39,766 nt of DNA from Saprospiraceae bacterium (GCA_019634045.1 JAHQWA010000375.1:1-39766); one strand, 5' to 3'; positions 8,434 to 17,564 are shown, counted from the stretch's first letter. Translations and numbers: made by a program. The notes: generated by a model from the letters alone, not told the origin.

Positions 8434-8510
8434 GTTGCTTTTATTGGAACGACGGATAACTTACGGACTATTACTGGTTGCCTGATTACCTTTTTCTTAA
8501 CAAAAAGTGG

Positions 8511-9263
8511 ATGGCATTACTTAGATTTATTCAGCGGATTTACAACTTCTATTTCTCTCCCGACAAAATGCTGGCGCGACGCCTAAGGTCGCTAACGGGC
8601 TTCATTCCCGCTAACCTCAACATCTTCAAGTTAGCTTTCTCGCACAAATCGACCATTTCTGATAAGGCTTATGCTTTGCAGAACAATGAGCGCCTAGAGT
8701 ATCTAGGAGATGCGGTTCTGGGAACAATTGTAGCGGAATACCTCTTCAAAAAGTATCCCAATAGCAATGAAGGGTTTCTTACGAAGATGCGCTCCAAGAT
8801 CGTTAAGCGAAAATCTTTGAACAAGATTGGCGATAAGATGGGGTTGGATATGCTACTCGCGGAATATAATAATACCCGCTTGAGCCGTTCCATGCTTGGA
8901 AACGCCGTAGAAGCTTTGGTAGGGGCCGTATACCTGGAGCAAGGTTATTTTCGGACGAAGCGCTTCGTGATTCGAAAAGTACTGCGTAATTACGTAGATG
9001 TACACGAACTAGAAAGTTTCGATGACAACTACAAGAGCCAGTTGCTGGAATGGTGCCAGAAGAACGGGCAAACAGTTAGCTATAAACTGCTAGCGCGCTA
9101 CAAATTCGAAAAACGCGATCGCTTCAAAGTCGCTGTTATGGTCAACGGCAAAAAGATGGCCGTGGCGGATGATTTCAACAAGAAAAGTGCAGAACAAACG
9201 GCCTCTGAAAAAGCGATGCAAGCGCTAGGTATTCTTATTGAAACGGAAGAGACCGAAAAGTAA
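8511..9263 (+). CDS. rnc: Ribonuclease III
   Basis: Double-strand-specific endoribonuclease that matures rRNA and processes structured mRNAs. I chose the ATG at 8511 (MALLRFIQRIYNFYF, 250 residues); a TTG start at 8478 would add 11 residues that look unlike the family. The catalytic signature NERLEYLGD is at residues 59-67, with Glu60, Glu63 and Asp67 as expected metal-binding residues. The second acidic motif NAVEALVGAVYLE follows, and a C-terminal double-stranded RNA-binding domain occupies about residues 170-245 (KSQLLEWCQKNGQTVSYKLL, then AEQTASEKAMQALG). It follows fabF in the common acpP-fabF-rnc order, but with a 500-base leader. The function is certain; the start is likely but not proven. 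Confidence 0.95.
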   Translation: MALLRFIQRIYNFYFSPDKMLARRLRSLTGFIPANLNIFKLAFSHKSTISDKAYALQNNERLEYLGDAVLGTIVAEYLFKKYPNSNEGFLTKMRSKIVKRKSLNKIGDKMGLDMLLAEYNNTRLSRSMLGNAVEALVGAVYLEQGYFRTKRFVIRKVLRNYVDVHELESFDDNYKSQLLEWCQKNGQTVSYKLLARYKFEKRDRFKVAVMVNGKKMAVADDFNKKSAEQTASEKAMQALGILIETEETEK

Positions 9264-9348
9264 CCTCTATCCTCGTCCGAAGAGCCTAAACCGTTAGCAT
9301 AGGTAGTGAATACATTCAGCCTAGATTATCGCGCCTTAATTCAGCCTT

Positions 9349-10638
9349 ATGAATTATGACCAACTGTATGCATTGGCTCCAGACTCTGACACCTTGCAGA
9401 AAGCAAGGGGGGTTTCCTATGCTGGCAGCAAATGGCTGATGATCGAAGGCAATGAAAAAATACTCTGGGCCAGTTATCAAACCGCCCCTTCTCTCATTCA
9501 TAAAGTCGTAGCCGATCTAGAGCAGCAGAAATTTGGCTGTACCTGCCGAAGCAAACAACGCCCTTGTCGTCATGCTTTGGGGCTCCTCATGCTGCTCTTA
9601 CGCCAAGATGAAAGAATAAGAGTTACCTATGATCCTCCTGACTGGGTCCTGAAGTGGAAGAATATTCAAGCACAACCTCCCTCCCCTACTGCTCCGAATC
9701 CTATCCCAAAACAATCGGAACGAATTGCGGCTAAACGCTACCTTAGCATGCAAGAAGGAGTCATTGAACTCAAGCAATGGCTTAGCAACCTAATCCGACA
9801 GGGGCTAGCGGTTGCCAAGGAACAACCCACTACCTTTTGGGATGCTTTCGCCGCTCGCATGGTTGATGCAAAATTGGGTAGCATTGGTAAGCAAATTAGA
9901 TTAATAAAGGGCTTTTTAGATCAAGAAGACTGGCATGAGCGACTACTAGGGCTGCTAGGCAATCTTCATCTATTCGCTCAAAGTTTCCAGCAGTTAGATC
10001 GGCTGCCGCCTGAGCTACAGGATGAATTGATTAGCTATGCAGGGGTGAATATGAAAAAGGATGTTGTACTTTCTCAAAAAGGGATTTTTGATCATTGGCT
10101 CATACTGGGGCAAACCTTTGGAGAAGAAGAGAATTTGAGATACCGTCGCTGCTGGTTATTAGGAGAACAGAGTCAACAGTTTGCTCTACTGTTAGACTTC
10201 GTATTTGGTCAGGGTAACTTTGAGCAACAATGGCCTGTGGGCGCAGCACTTCGTGCAGAGGTTGTTTACTATCCAGCTAGTCGCCCTCAGAGAGCGCTTC
10301 TTAAGGAGTTTGGTTGGTCTCAAAAGGTATTTGAAGGTTTAAACGGCTATCCTTCCTTTGAATCGCTCGCAAAAGGCTATGCCGAAGCTCTAGCTGAAAA
10401 TCCATGGATTAGCTTTTTCCCTTGTCTTCTAGATGATGTAGTTCCTAGTTTGGAAGGAGAGGAATTAATCCTGTTAGATCAGGCCAAAGGCTTTGTTTCT
10501 CTGGGGAAACCTATAACTGCTAGTTGGAAGTTGCTAGCACTTAGCAGTGGACATCCAATCAGTGTATTCGGGGAGTGGAATGGCGCGCTATTTTACCCCT
10601 TAACTGCTATTGCAGAAGGTAGAGTTGTTGCTTTGTAG
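9349..10638 (+). CDS. SWIM zinc-finger domain protein
   Basis: 429-residue cytosolic protein with an N-terminal SWIM zinc finger, CxC-x6-CxH: Cys64, Cys66, Cys73 and His75 in FGCTCRSKQRPCRHALGLL. SWIM domains bind DNA or protein. The remaining 350 residues are a helical and beta-rich tail with many Trp and Gln (for example FDHWLILGQTFGEEE) that I do not recognise. In many bacteria SWIM proteins of this shape lie next to MoxR-type ATPases and VWA proteins, but none is seen here; the gene stands alone after rnc. It converges on the wzz-like gene with only 10 bases between the stops. Biochemical function unknown. Confidence 0.82.
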   Translation: MNYDQLYALAPDSDTLQKARGVSYAGSKWLMIEGNEKILWASYQTAPSLIHKVVADLEQQKFGCTCRSKQRPCRHALGLLMLLLRQDERIRVTYDPPDWVLKWKNIQAQPPSPTAPNPIPKQSERIAAKRYLSMQEGVIELKQWLSNLIRQGLAVAKEQPTTFWDAFAARMVDAKLGSIGKQIRLIKGFLDQEDWHERLLGLLGNLHLFAQSFQQLDRLPPELQDELISYAGVNMKKDVVLSQKGIFDHWLILGQTFGEEENLRYRRCWLLGEQSQQFALLLDFVFGQGNFEQQWPVGAALRAEVVYYPASRPQRALLKEFGWSQKVFEGLNGYPSFESLAKGYAEALAENPWISFFPCLLDDVVPSLEGEELILLDQAKGFVSLGKPITASWKLLALSSGHPISVFGEWNGALFYPLTAIAEGRVVAL

Positions 10639-10648
10639 AAAAGCCTAG

Positions 10649-11929
10649 CTACTTACTGGAATTCTTTTTCTCTCTTAAACGAGGAAGCCTAATTCGCGGC
10701 AACTTCCCTCGAATAAACAAGATCGGTTTACCCAATACACTTCGAGTTCTCAGCCAGAGTCTACGATACCAAACCACTGACGATTTCCCCGCCGCAGTAT
10801 CTTGGTCTTTTTTCTCTTTCCCTTCATCCTTCGCATCATCTTGATCACCACCTTCATCCACTTCACGCAACACATCTTTAAATAGTTTGAAGCTTACAAT
10901 TAAGAAGAGAGCCAAAGCAAATCCACCAATTCCTCCTTTCACTGCCGCGACTTTCGCTGAGGGTTGATAAGGGTCAATCGGCGGAATAGTTTTATCTACC
11001 AATTGCATTAAAACGGTCTCATTGTCCATATCGATTTTGGAAACTTTCAATTGTTCCAAAGAAGCTAGATACCCCGTTTTGTTGATCTCTGCTTCCACTT
11101 CCAATCGAATAATCTTATTGTGCATGGCTTTTCTACGAGGTTCCGATATCAAAGAATCAGGCTGTTTTAAATAGCGCTCATAGGTATCTCGGGTCCGGTT
11201 GAGTTCGTAGTAAATAGTGCGGTAATTATCGGCTAAAGAATCCGTCTCAATGGACATTTTCTCATAAGCAACTTCTGGGGAAAAGAGGGTGTTTCTATCA
11301 ATTCGTTGAACCGTTTTCTCTTGTAAAATGTCAATAATTTTTAGCGAGAGTTCTGGGTCAGGAGTCGAAACACTGATGGCGATAACACCTAATTTTTCAT
11401 CAATTCCAAAAGTTACAAAGCCGTCGGAGTAGTCATTTATAGGAGTGCTAATTTTATCTAGCACAAGCTTAAAGACCTTTCCTTCTTGCAAAGTAAATTC
11501 CGGGATCGTATCATTTTCAAATTGAAAGCCGGTAGGAATTTCTGGGTCAAGCCCTTCTGGCTTATGTTCATGGAAAGCTTGCAAATAGCGATTGATGAGC
11601 AAGGAATCTTCGGGGATAGAGTCGATTTTTTCTAAAAGAAGTTCCCGCATAAGCATCCTTGAGTTCAAAAGGCGCGTATATATTTGGATAAGGGTTTTAA
11701 ACTCTTTTTCAATCTTATGCGGTAAGACCGAAATTTGGACATTTGCCGGATAGGTTGGCTTTACTTTAGAAATTTTTCTATATTGGAGTATTCCTAGGGA
11801 CATGATCAAGATCCCAATTATATACCACCTCTTTAACACAAACAAGAAATACTCCCAAGCCTTCAACAGAAGGGCCCGAATTGAAATTTCGTCAGGTTTT
11901 CTCGCGTAATTATTGTTTGGGTTACTCAT
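10649..11929 (-). CDS. Wzz-type polysaccharide chain-length determinant
   Basis: 426-residue inner-membrane polysaccharide co-polymerase. The first membrane segment is about residues 35-50 (WYIIGILIMSLGILQY). A large periplasmic helical domain follows, then a proline-rich stretch (DKTIPPIDPYQPS, about 312-324) and the second membrane segment (about 328-350, GGIGGFALALFLIVSFKLF). That layout is diagnostic of the Wzz/PCP family. Unlike Wzc there is no tyrosine-kinase domain; instead the C-terminus is a charged cytosolic tail of about 75 residues with a strongly acidic stretch and then a basic one. It would set the length of the polysaccharide built by the Wzy-like polymerase encoded at 17565. 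It is divergent from the asparagine-synthase-like gene and shares its 204-base upstream region. Confidence 0.85.
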   Translation of the reverse strand: MSNPNNNYARKPDEISIRALLLKAWEYFLFVLKRWYIIGILIMSLGILQYRKISKVKPTYPANVQISVLPHKIEKEFKTLIQIYTRLLNSRMLMRELLLEKIDSIPEDSLLINRYLQAFHEHKPEGLDPEIPTGFQFENDTIPEFTLQEGKVFKLVLDKISTPINDYSDGFVTFGIDEKLGVIAISVSTPDPELSLKIIDILQEKTVQRIDRNTLFSPEVAYEKMSIETDSLADNYRTIYYELNRTRDTYERYLKQPDSLISEPRRKAMHNKIIRLEVEAEINKTGYLASLEQLKVSKIDMDNETVLMQLVDKTIPPIDPYQPSAKVAAVKGGIGGFALALFLIVSFKLFKDVLREVDEGGDQDDAKDEGKEKKDQDTAAGKSSVVWYRRLWLRTRSVLGKPILFIRGKLPRIRLPRLREKKNSSK

Positions 11930-12076
11930 CTAATGGTCTCAAAAGCAGCTTTTCATTCTCAACTTTTCATTGAGTTTGTATTGTTTGGTCAAAATGCTTC
12001 TACGGTAAAACTAGGGCATAAGTTGTGCCAATAAATAAATTAAGTTGCCACACAGGACAACACATCTAGCATATAT

Positions 12077-12113
12077 CTACCATAAAAAGGCTTCCTACTA
12101 CCAAAAAAAGGCT
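12077..12113 (+). repeat. Tandem 16-bp direct repeat, 21-bp period
   Basis: CTACCATAAAAAGGCT (12077-12092) and CTACCAAAAAAAGGCT (12098-12113) match at 15 of 16 positions, and their starts are 21 bp apart (two helical turns). A third, weak CC-A match falls at 12122. The repeats lie 20-57 bases ahead of the ATG of the asparagine-synthase-like gene, in the divergent region with wzz. The arrangement suits a dimeric DNA-binding protein. The same TACC-A-run core recurs at 18831 and at 19818/19839. Confidence 0.6.
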
Positions 12114-12133
12114 CAAGACTGCCAGTTATCGAA

Positions 12134-14044
12134 ATGTCGAATTTAATAGCTGTCTTGCCGTCAATTTTGCATTGCCTACAGTTAATCAAAACTACTTATA
12201 TGCTAATTAGATGTACCCAAACCCCAACACAGGTTCCTAAAAATGCCCTTTCTGAAAAAATCGGTTTCTTCCATTGCACGTACGAACTAGAAACCACAGA
12301 TTACCGTGTGGACGGTACTCACTTTATCTTTTTCGTCGAAACAAACTTGACTCTCTCCAAATTTGAGGCCGTTGCCCAAAAACTAAAGTCGCTGGGCCAA
12401 CTAGAGCAACGCAGTATCCATAAATTACTCAATGGGAATTATTTCCTCATGGCCATCGAGAAGGAGGGTTTGCACGTACATATGATGAGAGATGCCTCTG
12501 GAATAAAGACAGCCTATTACTCACTGAATAGAGCTCAATTGTGTGTAGGATCTGTCATGCATGAGGTAGCTAAGCATCAAAAACGAATTGCATTTAATAA
12601 AGCAGGAGTCTTTCAACTACTGTATTCTGGTTATTTATTGGATGGTTTTACGTTTTACGAAGGAGTTAGTGAAATAAAAATGGGGCAACATCTCATTTTC
12701 AATGAAGAGCTCGAAATCGTTTCTAAAACGGCATACAGTGTCAAACTTGCTCAATACGACAACCCCTATTCAGAAGAAGAGAACTTCCGTATGCTGCGTC
12801 GAGAGTTTCAGCTAGCCCATAAACCTTTTCTATCTGAAAAAAATCGCGTGCTCTTGTCCGGCGGCTTAGATTCAATTGCGATGCTCATCTCCTTGGATGA
12901 TATCGCCAATGGAGATCACCTGGATTCGCTATCTTTTAAAGTAAAAGATACTTCCCAGGATGAATCGGTCTACTCTACCAGTATCGCCGAACACCTGGAA
13001 ATACAGAACACGCTCAAAGAAATTGATCCTGATGATCCTCAAGTCATCAAAGATTTTGAAGCCAAGGTTCTGAAGATGAACAACCCTTACTATGGCACTT
13101 GGATCTTCGGTCACTTTAGCGGTACTCCTGAGGAGATGTACTATGCTGGGCAAGATACTCGATTACATACCCCTGCTCTAAACGAAGTAGATAAATGGGC
13201 GTATTCCCTGCTTAAACATCAAGATAAATGGTGGCTAAAGAATGGGCTGAATCCATTCAGCAAGAAGGTTATTATCCCCATTCTCAAAACGCTGGGTTGG
13301 GAAAAAACCAATAGCAGGATCTTCCGGAACCTCTATAAAGCCATGCATATCTTTGACTTGAAGCAATACATCAACAAGTTTTACCTCAAAATAGATAAGC
13401 AAAAGATTAAGGACAAGGGCTTACCGACCGACTATTATGAGAAAATTACTCGCTTGTTAGACTTAGACTTGGATCGCTGCCCCAGCAAACGGGCCTTATA
13501 CAACGAGATCGTACGCCTAAAGTGGAGTGAGCAATATATCTATGACATGCGTTACCTACAGGATATTGCTCGAATTAATAATACCTACATCGCCATGCCT
13601 TTTTACAATAAAGAGGTGGCTGAATTTAGTTCAGGAATCCCCTTTGGCATGGCCACCAAACCTATGCTCGGGCGGGCACGATTCGGTCGAAAAAAGAACA
13701 TCATCTATAAATATGTTCTTCGAAAAGCGTTCCGAGACAAGCTTAATGATCTAACCTATTATCGAGCCAAGGCTGTTTCGATGACCTTACATCAATTATT
13801 TAATGGCCCGCTTGGAAAGAAAATAGGTGAGATATTAAAAAAGGACCTAGAAAGCAAGGATTCTTTTGTTAAGCAGTTCCGCTTACAACAGGTCGTGAAT
13901 AAGTATTTCGAAAAGTCCACCTGGGGATTCGGAGATTCTGATTACCTGCACCTAGCCTACTACATAGCTACGCTAGCCGTGTATCATCATCAGGTGGTCC
14001 TAGCTCCAAAAACCACAGACAACGTAGCCGTTTCAGCCAGCTGA
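12134..14044 (+). CDS. Asparagine synthase-like PP-loop ATPase of the polysaccharide locus
   Basis: 636-residue protein related to glutamine-hydrolysing asparagine synthetase. The N-terminal 200 residues have the shape of the class II glutaminase domain, but no Cys follows a start Met at either candidate ATG (12134, or 12200 giving MLIRCTQTP). The N-terminal nucleophile is therefore missing. The synthetase half has the ATP pyrophosphatase PP-loop SGGLDS at 242-247 and later conserved segments (YIAMPFYNKEVAEF, then YRAKAV). Such enzymes adenylate a carboxylate or amide and transfer nitrogen. In polysaccharide loci relatives amidate uronic or nonulosonic acids, so modification of a sugar residue is a reasonable guess. 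It is first in the plus-strand run, behind a tandem repeat; a 70-base gap separates it from the acyltransferase gene. Confidence 0.75.
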   Translation: MSNLIAVLPSILHCLQLIKTTYMLIRCTQTPTQVPKNALSEKIGFFHCTYELETTDYRVDGTHFIFFVETNLTLSKFEAVAQKLKSLGQLEQRSIHKLLNGNYFLMAIEKEGLHVHMMRDASGIKTAYYSLNRAQLCVGSVMHEVAKHQKRIAFNKAGVFQLLYSGYLLDGFTFYEGVSEIKMGQHLIFNEELEIVSKTAYSVKLAQYDNPYSEEENFRMLRREFQLAHKPFLSEKNRVLLSGGLDSIAMLISLDDIANGDHLDSLSFKVKDTSQDESVYSTSIAEHLEIQNTLKEIDPDDPQVIKDFEAKVLKMNNPYYGTWIFGHFSGTPEEMYYAGQDTRLHTPALNEVDKWAYSLLKHQDKWWLKNGLNPFSKKVIIPILKTLGWEKTNSRIFRNLYKAMHIFDLKQYINKFYLKIDKQKIKDKGLPTDYYEKITRLLDLDLDRCPSKRALYNEIVRLKWSEQYIYDMRYLQDIARINNTYIAMPFYNKEVAEFSSGIPFGMATKPMLGRARFGRKKNIIYKYVLRKAFRDKLNDLTYYRAKAVSMTLHQLFNGPLGKKIGEILKKDLESKDSFVKQFRLQQVVNKYFEKSTWGFGDSDYLHLAYYIATLAVYHHQVVLAPKTTDNVAVSAS

Positions 14045-14114
14045 AGCCGCGAAACTGCAACACTTATTCAATAAATCAGTACACATTAAGCAAATACCCC
14101 CTAGTTAAAAAGTC

Positions 14115-14858
14115 ATGAAGTCGTTCCTAACTGCCATTATTAGCTTGTTAGTTCCGTCCAAGCTAGCCGTCCCATTACTCAACCTACTCGGACATAAAAT
14201 ACATCCTACAGCGAAAATAGGATGTTCCTTTCTGCGATGTAATCACATTTACATGGATAAACACTCGCACATTGGTCACCTTAACATTATCCAAGTCAGA
14301 AAACTTCTTCTGCGAGAAAAGGCTTTCATTAAATCAAAAAACCGGATTAAAGGTCCTTTAAACGTGCTCATGCGCAGAGAAGCTGCCATCGCGAGAGATA
14401 ATAGCATTTTCCGCGGTGCGCCTCCGATATGCCTTGGGATAGCCACCTTACGACTAGATGAATTGGGACAAGTGATCAGCAAACATCATCTAGATTGTAC
14501 AAAATCGATCAGCGTTGGAAAAAACTCCACGATTGGAGGACTTGGCACCCAGTTTTGGACGCATGGATTTATGCATGCTCCAACGGGTCGCAAGCGCATC
14601 CGTGTGGAAGGGGAAATTATTATTGGTAATAATGTCTACGTAGGCTCTCGTTGCGTATTCAATCCGGGGGTAAAGGTCGGAGACAGCATCTCCATTGGCA
14701 GTAATGCCTCCGTAGCTAAGTCGCTGCATGAGCCAGGCATGTATGTTTCTCAAGCATTGCGGCATATCAAGCGGAATATCGAAGATGTGGAGGCGAAACT
14801 AGAACGAAAAGAACAATACACCCTAGAAACTGCCGTATATGAAAAAGCTATCCATTAA
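14115..14858 (+). CDS. Hexapeptide-repeat (LbetaH) acyltransferase
   Basis: 247-residue left-handed beta-helix acyltransferase, probably an O-acetyltransferase acting on the polysaccharide or its precursor with acetyl-CoA. Hexapeptide repeats are visible from about residue 135: ISVGKNSTIGG, then EIIIGNNVYVGSRC, FNPGVKVGDSISIGSNASV. A His-containing loop (FWTHGFMHAP) lies where the catalytic His of this family sits. An N-terminal stretch of about 25 residues is hydrophobic (FLTAIISLLVPSKLAVPLL) and may form a membrane-associated helix. The gene overlaps the start of the flippase gene by 20 bases, so the two are translationally coupled. The acyl donor and the substrate cannot be read from the sequence. 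Confidence 0.82.
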   Translation: MKSFLTAIISLLVPSKLAVPLLNLLGHKIHPTAKIGCSFLRCNHIYMDKHSHIGHLNIIQVRKLLLREKAFIKSKNRIKGPLNVLMRREAAIARDNSIFRGAPPICLGIATLRLDELGQVISKHHLDCTKSISVGKNSTIGGLGTQFWTHGFMHAPTGRKRIRVEGEIIIGNNVYVGSRCVFNPGVKVGDSISIGSNASVAKSLHEPGMYVSQALRHIKRNIEDVEAKLERKEQYTLETAVYEKAIH

Positions 14859-16146
14859 AGTCGTAGACTTATTGCCACAGCTGAAAGAACAGCTGCTGAA
14901 GTTATCTGGGTTTACGCTTGTTTTTGGATTTATCAAGCTCAATGCCTTTACAGCAGCGCTTTTCCTTTCCAATTTTGTGGATAACACAGCGGACTATGGC
15001 CTATTTGAGTATGCACTGTCCATAGGATTAATTCTTGCCATTCCCCTAAACTTTGGCTTGCAGGGCGCTTATCCTTTTTTCAACCTAAAATCCAAACGAG
15101 AAGGCTTTAAGTCTGTCTTCTATTTCCATGCATTGACGATCAGTGGCCTGCTAGGCATCTGTTTCGTAATCAATCGATATGTCTATACCTTAATGCCAGA
15201 TAAATTGGCTTTCGCCCTATTGATCGGTGGGATCATAGCCATGCAGGTAATGTTATCTTCTATCTTGAAATCGCATGAGAAAATCTTTCCCGCCGTTTTC
15301 TTAGATGGAGGCCTATTTCTAGTATTGAATATCTATAATCTGTGGTTGTACTCAAGTGGCACTACCCTAGATTTCAGTGTTCTAGAGTTGATTTTTGGCA
15401 TCTATCTGGTCTTCTTATTCAGCCTGCATACTTATCGTTTTTTACAAACTAAAAAGGACTTTTCCTGGGCAAACTATCGGGAATCAATGCAGTTTGGAAA
15501 GAACCTATTGGTATCCTCTTTTTTGATCATTTGTTTGACAGGTAGTGCCCGGATTTTCATCGAATACTTCTTAGGTATGGAGCAGGTAGGAATCTATGCT
15601 TTCTACTTCCGCTTTGCCGCTGCAGTTGTAATGATCCATCAAGTAATCAATATTGTCTTCTTCAAAAAGATGTATCAAGCCCCACCAGCCGCATTAGATA
15701 AATACTTTTCCCTATTCCTTATTTTCATCCTTATCGTGGGTAGTGTTTTGCTCTTTGTAGTGCCGTTGGTGTTCAAGGGATCCCTTCGTTTACTCGATGA
15801 AAGTTGGCAAGAATACCATTTACTGTATGCCATCTTGAGCTTTCAAATGGTCTTTTGGATCTGTATGGCCTTGAACGAGAATATTCTTTACCGAGAGGAG
15901 CTATCCAATAAGATGAATAGCTGGTTCCTGGGGCTATTTCTGGCGATGTCCGGCGGGATCTACCTACTACATAGTCAGAACCAACTCAACCTCTTTAATC
16001 TAACTTTAATCAATTCGATTTGCTTGGTACTAGCTTGTGAGGTACAATTTATGCTCCTTAGAAAACGACAACTATCCTTCGCAAAGACAAGAAGTCTTAA
16101 TTTAATTTTTGGTGCAATACTACTACTGATATTCTTTTACCTGTAG
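14839..16146 (+). CDS. Polysaccharide flippase-like membrane protein (Wzx type)
   Basis: 435-residue integral membrane protein with roughly 12 predicted helices distributed over its whole length, fitting the MOP superfamily of lipid-linked oligosaccharide flippases. Segments such as GFIKLNAFTAALFLSNFVDN near the N-terminus and YGLFEYALSIGLILAIPLNF after it match the usual layout of Wzx-like proteins. It would move undecaprenyl-linked repeat units across the inner membrane. It overlaps the acyltransferase gene by 20 bases and is followed after 29 bases by the glycosyltransferase. Sequence conservation in this family is low, so the assignment rests on topology and context; confidence is good for the class, low for substrate. 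Confidence 0.8.
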   Translation: MKKLSIKVVDLLPQLKEQLLKLSGFTLVFGFIKLNAFTAALFLSNFVDNTADYGLFEYALSIGLILAIPLNFGLQGAYPFFNLKSKREGFKSVFYFHALTISGLLGICFVINRYVYTLMPDKLAFALLIGGIIAMQVMLSSILKSHEKIFPAVFLDGGLFLVLNIYNLWLYSSGTTLDFSVLELIFGIYLVFLFSLHTYRFLQTKKDFSWANYRESMQFGKNLLVSSFLIICLTGSARIFIEYFLGMEQVGIYAFYFRFAAAVVMIHQVINIVFFKKMYQAPPAALDKYFSLFLIFILIVGSVLLFVVPLVFKGSLRLLDESWQEYHLLYAILSFQMVFWICMALNENILYREELSNKMNSWFLGLFLAMSGGIYLLHSQNQLNLFNLTLINSICLVLACEVQFMLLRKRQLSFAKTRSLNLIFGAILLLIFFYL

Positions 16147-16175
16147 GTATTGCTGACAGATAATCCCCTTTAGAA

Positions 16176-17558
16176 ATGAACATTTGTATTTTATCCAATT
16201 TTACGAAAACCTACCTCTTCCATGAGATTGCTCAACAACTGGAGAAAAGTAATATCCATGCCTTTTGGATAGCAACTAACCGTCCGCTATATCAGTTTTT
16301 GGTATCAAAGTACGGGGAAGGTAGGGTTCTATTGATCAATCTAACCTATAGTGATCGCCCGGCATTGACCGTCAATGATTTTAAATTGAACGAGCTGATG
16401 TATGGCGATCGATATCTACGTCATAAAACAGAAGTGGGCTTCCGATATCTACGTCATATCCAACAACCGATCTATGATTTCATAGCTCAAAATCAGATTA
16501 AAGCTGTTTTTGGAGAGGTCACTTGGTCTCATGAGGTACTAGTTCATCGTATGTGTAGGCAGTGCCCAGAATTGGGTTGCGTATTCTTGAATCCTCATGT
16601 AGTCCGCATTCCCGACAACCGATTTGCCTTCTACACAGACGAACGACAAAGTCGGCTTTTACAAGTAGAAAGAGAGGAAGAATGGAATGGAGAAACCTTG
16701 GAGGCCCGAAAACCTGACTACTTAAAACTAAATGATAAAATCGTCAAGAAGTCGAGTAGCCTATCTGGTCGATTGAATCGACTCAAAAGATTTATAACCA
16801 ATGAAAATATGGATCCTTTAGATCCTACGCTATTACCTAATGCGAGACAGCGAATCCAGCTGGCCTGGAATCAAGAATGGAATAAAGAGACCTATAAATC
16901 TGTTGGTCGAGTAGCCTTTGAGGAAGTAAAGCATCAGCCATTCGTATTCTTGGGCTTACACAAGCAACCGGAAGCATCTGTCGATGTATTTGGACGGTAC
17001 TATGAGGATCAACTCTTGAATATCAAGAACCTATGGCGAGCCTTACCTGAGGGGTGGAATTTGCTGATCAAGGAACACACCAATGCGATCGGGGATCGGT
17101 CAAAGGATTTTTATAAGGCCATCAAACAACTAGCCGGTGTATATCTGGTAGATGAACGGACCAATTCATATGAAATGATCCGCCAAGCGGCCTTGGTTGC
17201 TACCATTACAGGAACCATTGCTTATGAGGCTGCTTTGATGAAGGTTCCATCGGTTACCTTTGCGCCAACTTTCTTCAATCAATTGAATACCTGTGCCACC
17301 ATCGACCTGAGAGATATTAATCAACATATGTTGTCTGATATTGCAGCTTCCTTGCGGGAAAGACCGGATAATAGAGAGGCATTTTCCAAGTATATCATGA
17401 TTAATTCCTTTGAAGGAAGAATGATTGACCCGATTTCGGATCCTCGGTCCATCACGCCAGAAAATGTATCCTTAATAGCTGAAGGTATGAGGCAAGCTTT
17501 AGCATTTACTCAGAAACAGAACTCTAGCCAGCAGGTTTTAGGTCAACATACAGCTTAA
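16176..17558 (+). CDS. Capsule-synthesis-type glycosyltransferase
   Basis: 460-residue soluble protein resembling GT-B capsular polysaccharide synthesis proteins. The N-terminus (MNICILSNFTKTYLFHEIA) looks like a Rossmann strand-loop-helix. The C-terminal half has FVFLGLHKQPEASVDVFG, then LLIKEHTN and the donor-binding-like TITGTIAYEAALMKVPSV, a pattern shared with the KpsS/LipB-like family. It is the only clear glycosyltransferase in the locus, so it is the first candidate for transfer of pseudaminic acid from its CMP-activated form; this is inference. A perfect 16-bp direct repeat (16410-16425 and 16443-16458, 33 bp apart) encodes RYLRH twice and may be a small internal duplication. The gene lies 6 bases before the wzy-like gene. 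Confidence 0.72.
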   Translation: MNICILSNFTKTYLFHEIAQQLEKSNIHAFWIATNRPLYQFLVSKYGEGRVLLINLTYSDRPALTVNDFKLNELMYGDRYLRHKTEVGFRYLRHIQQPIYDFIAQNQIKAVFGEVTWSHEVLVHRMCRQCPELGCVFLNPHVVRIPDNRFAFYTDERQSRLLQVEREEEWNGETLEARKPDYLKLNDKIVKKSSSLSGRLNRLKRFITNENMDPLDPTLLPNARQRIQLAWNQEWNKETYKSVGRVAFEEVKHQPFVFLGLHKQPEASVDVFGRYYEDQLLNIKNLWRALPEGWNLLIKEHTNAIGDRSKDFYKAIKQLAGVYLVDERTNSYEMIRQAALVATITGTIAYEAALMKVPSVTFAPTFFNQLNTCATIDLRDINQHMLSDIAASLRERPDNREAFSKYIMINSFEGRMIDPISDPRSITPENVSLIAEGMRQALAFTQKQNSSQQVLGQHTA

Positions 17559-17564
17559 TTTTGC

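Larger units (their letters stand above)
8012..8510. other. Intergenic region between fabF and rnc
   Basis: About 500 bases with no recognisable gene. It holds an inverted repeat just after fabF (TGAATAATG 8078-8086 with CATTATTCA 8101-8109). A weak promoter-like pair follows: TTTG 8091-8094, then AACATTTG 8116-8123 after 21 bases. A second set of inverted repeats lies at 8348-8433. No tRNA-like T-loop or D-loop sequence was seen. It is longer than expected for an acpP-fabF-rnc cluster, and probably holds a regulated leader for rnc. Confidence 0.55.

Noticed and set aside
8478..8510. TTG start for rnc giving 11 extra residues
   Set aside because: The extension is unlike the family and the ATG at 8511 opens directly into the typical N-terminus.
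16410..16458. Perfect 16-bp direct repeat inside the glycosyltransferase gene
   Set aside because: In frame, 33 bp apart, encoding RYLRH twice. Most likely a small internal duplication or similar helix turns; no sign of a mobile element or phase variation since 33 bp is a multiple of three.
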